The notes under the pieces were generated by a model. It saw nothing but the letters and a program-made list of their open reading frames with translations. It did not search any database and was not told where the DNA came from. Below are positions 1-4,187 of a DNA stretch of 5,767 nt, one piece after another. Numbering within the stretch: the first letter of the stretch is position 1; each line of letters starts with the position of its first letter. The position numbers were made by a program, and so were the translations under genes. Source of the stretch: Rickettsiales bacterium (GTDB lineage Bacteria; Pseudomonadota; Alphaproteobacteria; Rickettsiales; UBA3002); NCBI GenBank assembly GCA_027489915.1, contig JAIXZB010000177.1, positions 1-5,767 on the forward strand, written 5' to 3'.

Positions 1-45
1 AGATGCAGGGTGCGGTTCACCTGTGTTATCCCGTTCGTAATCCAT
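1..45 (-). CDS. 5' end of a divergent gene, possibly flgI (P-ring protein); start and frame unresolved
   Basis: Two leftward reading frames are open to the window edge. One starts at ATG 45-43 and gives MDYERDNTGEPHPAS, with no clear ribosome binding site. The other starts at GTG 20-18 and gives MNRTLH, with GGGA about 8 bases upstream. The second looks more like the charged beginning of a signal peptide, as expected for an exported P-ring protein. A sigma-54-type promoter lies just upstream on the same strand. From memory, fliX is divergent from flgI in Caulobacter, which is the only reason to suggest flgI; no diagnostic residue of FlgI is visible. That some gene starts here is fairly well supported by the promoter; its identity is inference from position. 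Confidence 0.4.
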   Translation of the reverse strand, partial: MDYERDNTGEPHPAS

Positions 46-92
46 CGTTGCGTCGTCAGCCGCGAATTATTATTTTTCTTCCAGCTATCTAA

Positions 93-109
93 TGCGAATC
101 ACGTGCCAA
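93..109 (-). promoter_or_regulatory. sigma-54 (RpoN) promoter, -24/-12 type, driving the leftward gene
   Basis: On the minus strand the sequence is TTGGCACGTGATTCGCA. The -24 element TTGGCACG matches the RpoN consensus fully. The -12 element reads TCGCA against TTGCA, with the invariant GC kept and exactly 10 bases between the GG and GC pairs. Transcription would start near position 83, about 35-65 bases before the candidate starts of the leftward gene. Late flagellar genes in Caulobacter use RpoN with the activator FlbD, whose activity depends on FliX, encoded right beside this site. Confidence 0.75.
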
Positions 110-231
110 CTAGTTTTTTCAATACAATACAATGCTTTAAAATAAACCGTCCAAGCAAAAGCAATCCTCACCCCTCTACACACACCTCTGCTCGGCAAAA
201 ATTTCCCCAAACAAAAAAACACTATGATTGC
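110..231. other. divergent intergenic spacer, no gene seen
   Basis: This is AT-rich sequence between the minus-strand RpoN promoter and the fliX promoter. It holds a short AATAC repeat (121-133) and A-rich runs. Reading frames crossing it show no family resemblance. It is where activator (FlbD-like) or integration-host-factor sites would be expected, but I could not recognise a convincing one. Confidence 0.5.
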
Positions 232-260
232 TTGGCGCGAAGCAACGCAGTTGCTATAGT
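232..260 (+). promoter_or_regulatory. sigma-70-type promoter of fliX with extended -10
   Basis: A -35 element TTGGCG (232-237, 4 of 6 consensus bases) is followed by a 17-base spacer and a -10 element TATAGT (255-260). The -10 is preceded by TGC, giving an extended -10. The expected start of transcription, 6-7 bases after the -10, falls at about 266-267, on the fliX start codon. Spacing and both hexamers fit the housekeeping sigma factor; no CtrA box (TTAA-N7-TTAA) was found next to it. Confidence 0.55.
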
Positions 261-266
261 ACGATC

Positions 267-728
267 ATGATAAATAAAATCGGCTATCCAAAACCCATAA
301 CCCCCTCGCGCGTTGAATTAAAAAAACGCACAAGCGGGGTGTCTGGCACATCCTTCTCCTCACTACTCGATAGTATTGGCGAAGCAGGAGAAGTCGCAAT
401 GCCTGAACCTACAACCGCCGCCACACCTGTCATGGGTGCAGGCATGTTTCTTGGGCTGCAGGAAGTAAGTGAAGAAGAAATCGAGCGCAAACGCGCCCTC
501 AAAAAAGGTAAAGCCGTTATAGATGTGCTCGACACGCTACGCGACGCAATGCTGGTAGGTACCTTATCTCCCTCCACCATACGCCAACTGGAATCTGCGG
601 TTGCCGAACAACGTGCCACCAATATCGATCCACGTTTAGAAAGCATCATGCGCGATATCGAATTACGCGCCGCAGTCGAGCTCGCAAAGCTCGAAGCTGC
701 AGGTGCACACACAACGAAAGATGCCTGA
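267..728 (+). CDS. fliX: FliX, class II flagellar assembly regulator
   Basis: This encodes a 153-residue protein. In Caulobacter FliX binds and controls FlbD, the sigma-54 activator, and so couples basal-body assembly to late flagellar transcription. Residues 1-60 are low-complexity and variable, starting MINKIG. The conserved part begins at MGAGMFLGLQEV (about 56-67). It continues with a charged helix, a helix of the form VLDTLRDAMLVGTLSPSTIRQLE (84-109), and the closing stretch DPRLESIMRDIELRAAVELAKLEA (121-144). This pattern, particularly the DPRL...IELRAAVELAKL end, is the FliX family signature as I know it. ATG 267 was chosen because it sits where translation of a transcript from the upstream promoter would begin; the in-frame TTG at 228 lies upstream of the -10 element. 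There is no Shine-Dalgarno sequence. The stop codon overlaps the next gene's start (TGATG). Confidence 0.85.
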   Translation: MINKIGYPKPITPSRVELKKRTSGVSGTSFSSLLDSIGEAGEVAMPEPTTAATPVMGAGMFLGLQEVSEEEIERKRALKKGKAVIDVLDTLRDAMLVGTLSPSTIRQLESAVAEQRATNIDPRLESIMRDIELRAAVELAKLEAAGAHTTKDA

Positions 729-1108
729 TGTCAGCGACAAAAATCACCATCTCAGGGCAACAATGCAAAGCAGCACGCGCTGCTCTTAAATGGAATCCGC
801 AAGACCTCGCTAGCCGCACCCGCATACACGTGCGCAAAATCGAAAAGTTCGAGCGCAATCAGGAAAAACTCCTCCGCCCCGAAAACGAAGAAATAGTCGA
901 GGCCTTTTCCAAAAAAGGAGTCTCTTTTACCAAAGATGGCAAAGTACATACCAAACACGTAAGCAGCGCATCCGATGATAACGCAGCAAACTACATTGCA
1001 GTCGATGAATCTGGTGCAATAATAGACATAGCCTCTATCACCCAAGCCCCCTCCAGTGCAGAATTCAACGAAGCAACTGAAAAACAAAAGATAATCAAAA
1101 AATCCTAA
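728..1108 (+). CDS. small XRE-like helix-turn-helix protein, translationally coupled to fliX
   Basis: This is a 126-residue protein. Residues 8-67 resemble the short XRE-type HTH proteins common in Alphaproteobacteria: SGQQCKAARAAL (9-20) for helix 1, W22-N23-P24-Q25-D26-L27-A28 for helix 2, and a recognition region ending in KIEKFER (37-43). A helix ending in FSKKGVSF (60-67) matches the usual closing 'AAGVxF' of the family. Residues 70-126 are polar, with no recognised domain and a lysine-rich end. The ATG overlaps the fliX stop by one base, so translation is probably coupled and expression follows fliX. It is a likely DNA-binding regulator; its target is unknown. Possible roles, by inference only, are flagellar control or autoregulation. 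Several consensus positions differ (P24 for S/T, H34), so DNA binding is not assured. Confidence 0.7.
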   Translation: MSATKITISGQQCKAARAALKWNPQDLASRTRIHVRKIEKFERNQEKLLRPENEEIVEAFSKKGVSFTKDGKVHTKHVSSASDDNAANYIAVDESGAIIDIASITQAPSSAEFNEATEKQKIIKKS

Positions 1109-1168
1109 TCACGACAACCAACGGTTAATTCACGCTATACGTGTGCATAAACCCGCCAATAAGCTTGC

Positions 1169-1189
1169 TAGGCATTCAGGCACTGCCTA
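1169..1189 (+). promoter_or_regulatory. inverted repeat in the dksA leader region
   Basis: TAGGCA (1169-1174) and TGCCTA (1184-1189) are perfect 6-base inverted arms around a 9-base loop that contains another AGGCA copy. It lies about 35 bases before the dksA ATG. It could be an operator or a weak leader hairpin; there is no U-run, so it is not a standard terminator. The gap also holds CACG-ctata-CGTG (1131-1143). No strong promoter could be assigned in the 1109-1224 gap. Confidence 0.25.
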
Positions 1190-1224
1190 AATTTAAGCCT
1201 TGTTCAACCAGCAAGGAAACCGTC

Positions 1225-2133
1225 ATGGCTAAAGTGAACACGCGCAAAAAAGCTCCCGCATCCACAGCCAAGAAAAAAACACCTCCTACAAAAAAAGCTG
1301 CTCCCAAAAAACCAATCGCTAAAAAAGCTGCGGCGAAAAAATCAGCTCCCAAAAAAACAATAGCAAAAAAACCTGTCGCTAAAAAGTTAGCAGCAAAAAA
1401 ACCACTCCCTAAAAAAGCAGCAAAACCACTCTCTAAAAAAGCAGCAAAACTTGTGACAAAAAAAGCAGCGCCAAAAAAATCAATCGCATCCGCAAAACAG
1501 AGTAAAACAAAAGCCATTGCAAAGCCCGCAAAAAAACCTACATCTGCATCAGCTAAAAAATCGGTATTACCTGCGAAAGCAGCAAAACCGATTGTAGCAC
1601 CTAAATCAACAGCACCAGCAAAGAAACCAATACAACCCATGACAAAAACAATAACGCCTGTAAAAGCAGCACCAGCCGCTCCCGTAAAACCCAAAAAACC
1701 TCTTGGTAGCTATAAACCCGTAGCACTCCCAGCTGGCTATAAGCCAAGCGAAAAAGAAGAATATATGAATGCACAACAGGTAGAGTATTTCCGCCAGAAG
1801 CTGCTTGCATGGCGCAAAGAACTCCTCGCCGAATCAAATGAAACACTCGAGCACCTGCACGAAGAGAATTGGCATCAGGCCGATATCGCCGACCGCGCAT
1901 CGCTTGAAACTGAAGCAGGGGTCGAACTGCGCACACGCAACCGTTATCTCAAGCTCATCTCCAAAATCGATTCTGCCCTACGCCGTATCGAGCAAGGTGA
2001 ATACGGGTATTGCGAAGAAACAGGTGAGCCTATTGGCCTCAAGCGCCTTGAAGCACGCCCTGTTGCCACCATGTCCATCGAAGCGCAAGAGCGCCACGAA
2101 AAGATGGAAAAACAATACACCGACGAAGATTAG
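1225..2133 (+). CDS. dksA: DksA-family RNA polymerase-binding regulator with a histone H1-like lysine-rich N-terminal tail
   Basis: This encodes a 302-residue protein. Residues 168-302 are a complete DksA of alphaproteobacterial type: entry motif YKPSEKEEYMN (172-182), a coiled coil whose tip carries D220-I-A-D223-R-A225, matching the DxxDxA motif that acts in the RNA polymerase secondary channel, and the globular end at YGYCEETGEPIG (260-271). The zinc-site positions are C263, T266, S284 and A287, so only one of four cysteines remains; single-cysteine DksA proteins are known in Alphaproteobacteria such as Rhodobacter. DksA works with ppGpp to adjust transcription initiation. Residues 1-165 hold 51 lysines, one arginine and no acidic residue, largely as KKxxx pentads. 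Usual DksA length is about 140-150. ATG 1225 has AGGA 7 bases upstream; the earlier in-frame GTG at 1141 has no such signal and its extra residues resemble nothing. The tail is in frame with the domain with no sign of a frameshift. Confidence 0.92.
   Translation: MAKVNTRKKAPASTAKKKTPPTKKAAPKKPIAKKAAAKKSAPKKTIAKKPVAKKLAAKKPLPKKAAKPLSKKAAKLVTKKAAPKKSIASAKQSKTKAIAKPAKKPTSASAKKSVLPAKAAKPIVAPKSTAPAKKPIQPMTKTITPVKAAPAAPVKPKKPLGSYKPVALPAGYKPSEKEEYMNAQQVEYFRQKLLAWRKELLAESNETLEHLHEENWHQADIADRASLETEAGVELRTRNRYLKLISKIDSALRRIEQGEYGYCEETGEPIGLKRLEARPVATMSIEAQERHEKMEKQYTDED
1291..1488 (+). repeat. degenerate 15-base coding repeat (KKxxx pentads) in dksA
   Basis: Codons 23-66 form nine consecutive five-residue units beginning with KK (KKAAP, KKPIA, KKAAA, KKSAP, KKTIA and so on). 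Two eight-residue units follow (KKAAKPLS, KKAAKLVT), then two more pentads (to codon 88). At DNA level this is a diverged 15-base tandem repeat rich in A-runs. The arrangement resembles the C-terminal tails of histone H1-like bacterial proteins. Confidence 0.75.
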
Positions 2134-2165
2134 TCGCAAAGCAAGCGTCTACTCCCATTTTAGCC

Positions 2166-2193
2166 TTGGTAAAACTATCAGGAGTGCTATGAT
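2166..2193 (+). promoter_or_regulatory. sigma-70-type promoter with extended -10 for the peptidoglycan-binding-domain gene
   Basis: The -35 candidate TTGGTA (2166-2171) is followed by a 16-base spacer and the -10 TATGAT (2188-2193), preceded by TGC to give an extended -10. Transcription would start near 2200, leaving a leader of about 35 bases before the ATG at 2235. It lies in the 101-base gap after dksA, so the downstream gene probably has its own promoter. No convincing terminator was found between dksA and this site. Confidence 0.5.
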
Positions 2194-2234
2194 GTAAGTG
2201 TGAACTGCTAACCGCTAATCGGCTGTCCGTATCC

Positions 2235-3308
2235 ATGTTTTTACCCTCTAATATTACCCTAAAACTCGGTGATTCAGGCGATTTCGTAGCAGAGCTGCAG
2301 CGACGCTTAGCCGCGCGCGACCATCTCTCAAACGATATGATTACTTCGTTTTTCGATGGCGCAACCGTCACCGCCGTGCGCCAATTTCAGAGTGCGAACG
2401 GCATTAATGCCGATGGTGTTGCAGGCCCGGAAACCCTACGTAAGTTAAATGGCCTTACCAGCAGCAGCGGCGATACCACCTCAAGCCAGAACGATGACCA
2501 GCAGGCAAGCGGCATAACCCCCACCAATGCCCGCATCATGCAATTGCAGATGGAAGAAAAAATCATGCGCGATCAGGAAATACTGCGCGCCGAACTCGAA
2601 CAGCAAGCCGTCACACTGCAGCATCAATTGCAAAAAGATGCCCCCATCCAGCAAATCGAAAAAAGCCAGCTACTCACAGAAACACAAAAGCAGCTGCCAG
2701 GCGTCGAAGCAGGGCGCGATCAGCATCTCTCCCGCGCAGCTGAACGTGCGGAAATGATCACAACCAATCTACAGCAACAACAGCAACCCCAAGCCTTCAT
2801 CGACCGGCCCATCGCACAAACATTTCAAGCGCCGCAATCTCAGGCGCAAGAACAAAAACCCGAACAAGATATAGGTAGCCACAACCGTGGCCCCAACCTT
2901 GCACTCGGCCCCGATAAATCAGTAGAAAGAACACCCGAACGCGTAACCGAACGTCAGACAGAAAACCTGATTGAGCGTACTAAAGAACCAGCAAAACAAC
3001 CCACCCTACCCAAAGAACAAACCACCGAACGCGCACCCGAACAATCCGTTGGCACCCCGAGCGCCGAACGTGCGCCTTTACGTGTCATGTCACCATCACA
3101 AGGTGTCGCACCCGATTTCAATCGTATCCGCGCCCAAATGGAATCGCGCTTGCCACCACATGTCATCGAAGAAGTAAAACAAGTCGGCGTTGTCATGATA
3201 GGTAACGGTGTGCGTGGCGGAGCAAGTGCCCCCAACGCAGGCGCCCCCGATCGCACCCCAGGCATGGAAGAAAAACAAGCCGCAGTCGGCGGTGGCCGCG
3301 GGATATAA
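2235..3308 (+). CDS. peptidoglycan-binding-domain (PG_binding_1) protein with coiled coil and disordered tail, no signal peptide
   Basis: This encodes a 357-residue protein. Residues 8-73 fit the PG_binding_1 fold: LKLGDSGDFVAELQRRL, then FFDGATVTAVRQFQSANGINADGVAGPETLRKL, with the usual FD-x-AT-x-AV-x-x-FQ and DGVAGPxT signatures. Residues 100-150 are a charged, glutamine-rich stretch likely to form a coiled coil. Residues 180-285 are disordered-looking, with a Q-tract (180-184) and repeated E-R/P-E units (230-280). A region at 292-325 (FNRIRAQMESRLPPHVIEEVK, then VGVVMIG) may be a short folded element, and the end is glycine-rich. There is no N-terminal hydrophobic segment, which is odd for a wall-binding protein; the fold also occurs in proteins that do not act on the wall. 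ATG 2235 is the only sensible start before the domain, though it lacks a Shine-Dalgarno sequence. The cellular role is unknown. Confidence 0.8.
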   Translation: MFLPSNITLKLGDSGDFVAELQRRLAARDHLSNDMITSFFDGATVTAVRQFQSANGINADGVAGPETLRKLNGLTSSSGDTTSSQNDDQQASGITPTNARIMQLQMEEKIMRDQEILRAELEQQAVTLQHQLQKDAPIQQIEKSQLLTETQKQLPGVEAGRDQHLSRAAERAEMITTNLQQQQQPQAFIDRPIAQTFQAPQSQAQEQKPEQDIGSHNRGPNLALGPDKSVERTPERVTERQTENLIERTKEPAKQPTLPKEQTTERAPEQSVGTPSAERAPLRVMSPSQGVAPDFNRIRAQMESRLPPHVIEEVKQVGVVMIGNGVRGGASAPNAGAPDRTPGMEEKQAAVGGGRGI

Positions 3309-4187
3309 TTAACGCGTAAGCACCAGAATACTCCACTGCCCCACGCGCAGTTTGCGTTTCAGATACAACCCTTGCATACGGTGCGCCGCAAGCACCATCC
3401 CTTCCTGATGATGCAGCAATCCCGATAAGACAAGCACACCATCACGCGCCAGATGAGCTGCCGCCGCAGGAGCCATACGCATCAAAGGCCGCGCCAATAT
3501 ATTTGCCACCAGCAAATCATACGGCGCATAGATGCGCGCCTGCCGATGCTTGTAGCCATTGCCCACCTCAGCGCGCACAAATCTAGTCGCCCGGTTCATC
3601 GCCACATGCCTGCGCGCCACCCGCACCGCCACCGCATCATTATCAATCGCCATCACAGGCCGCTTCGTCAGCATATGCATGCCAAGCGCCAGAATAGCCG
3701 TGCCACATCCCATATCCATCATACGCGTAAATCTGCGCTGTTTGCACAGCGCCTCAATCGCGCGCAAACACCCCTCGGTGGTTCCATGTTCACCCGTGCC
3801 AAACGCTGCCGATGCATCAATACGTAAGCGAATCGCAGCAGCAGGTGCTGCCTCCTGCAAATGCGACCCAGCAACGTAAAACCTGCCAATCGTGAGTGGC
3901 GGAAAATTTTGCGCCACCTTCGCTTCCCAGTCTGTCGCCTCAAGCGGCACAATCTCTAAAGAGAATTCTCTTCCCACCTGCTGCCCAAAACGCGCAATAC
4001 GCGTGCACAGTTCCTCTTCCGCATCCACATCATACACCGCCGTGAAAACCGTATCCGCCCCGCGCAGCACCCGCGCAGTCGATGAAGCTAAATCCTCTGA
4101 AATCAACTCAAGCGTCGCGGCCGATTCAGCATCCGTCACACACTGCATCACACGCGGGTTAGCATCCTGCTCAAACGGATTTTTCAT
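3309..4187 (-). CDS. prmA: PrmA, ribosomal protein L11 methyltransferase
   Basis: This is a 292-residue cytoplasmic enzyme that transfers methyl groups from S-adenosylmethionine to ribosomal protein L11; E. coli PrmA is about the same length. The amino-terminal substrate-recognition part ends near DWEAKVAQNF (86-95) and GRFYVAGSH (101-109). The catalytic part shows AFGTGEHGTT (128-137), the SAM-binding motif I MDMGCGTAILAL (157-168), the acidic residue D182 in AIDNDAVAV, the motif VANILARPL (227-235) and LSGLL (254-258). All are standard for PrmA. The ATG overlaps the ligA stop as ATGA, indicating co-transcription and coupled translation with ligA. Its stop codon abuts that of the convergent gene with no space between. 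Confidence 0.95.
   Translation of the reverse strand: MKNPFEQDANPRVMQCVTDAESAATLELISEDLASSTARVLRGADTVFTAVYDVDAEEELCTRIARFGQQVGREFSLEIVPLEATDWEAKVAQNFPPLTIGRFYVAGSHLQEAAPAAAIRLRIDASAAFGTGEHGTTEGCLRAIEALCKQRRFTRMMDMGCGTAILALGMHMLTKRPVMAIDNDAVAVRVARRHVAMNRATRFVRAEVGNGYKHRQARIYAPYDLLVANILARPLMRMAPAAAAHLARDGVLVLSGLLHHQEGMVLAAHRMQGLYLKRKLRVGQWSILVLTR

Noticed and set aside
231..255. Possible plus-strand sigma-54 promoter (TTGGCGCG ... TTGCT) before fliX
   Set aside because: The GG and GC pairs are 17 bases apart instead of 10. With correct spacing from TTGCT the -24 element reads AAGCAAC, lacking the GG. The sigma-70 reading fits better.
10..270. Rightward 86-codon open frame in the divergent spacer
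   Set aside because: It runs opposite to the leftward gene start and across both promoters, has no ribosome binding site and resembles no family.
284..712. Minus-strand frame opposite fliX
   Set aside because: Shadow frame; the plus strand matches the FliX family throughout the conserved part.
1123..1139. Possible CtrA site (GGTTAA ... TATA) upstream of dksA
   Set aside because: Only one half-site is present; the second should be TTAA and reads TATA.
1176..1694. Long minus-strand frame opposite the dksA tail, apparently hydrophobic
   Set aside because: It is the antisense of lysine/alanine/proline repeats, which necessarily reads as F/A/G-rich protein. It has no start signal.
2132..2160. 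Possible terminator after dksA (AGTCGC/GCGTCT then TTTT)
   Set aside because: The stem has a T-T mismatch, begins inside the stop codon, and the T-run is short and 7 bases away from the stem.
2180..2197. Minimal open frame AGGAG...ATGATGTAA (two codons)
   Set aside because: The same bases form a good extended -10 promoter element, and a two-codon frame has no independent support.
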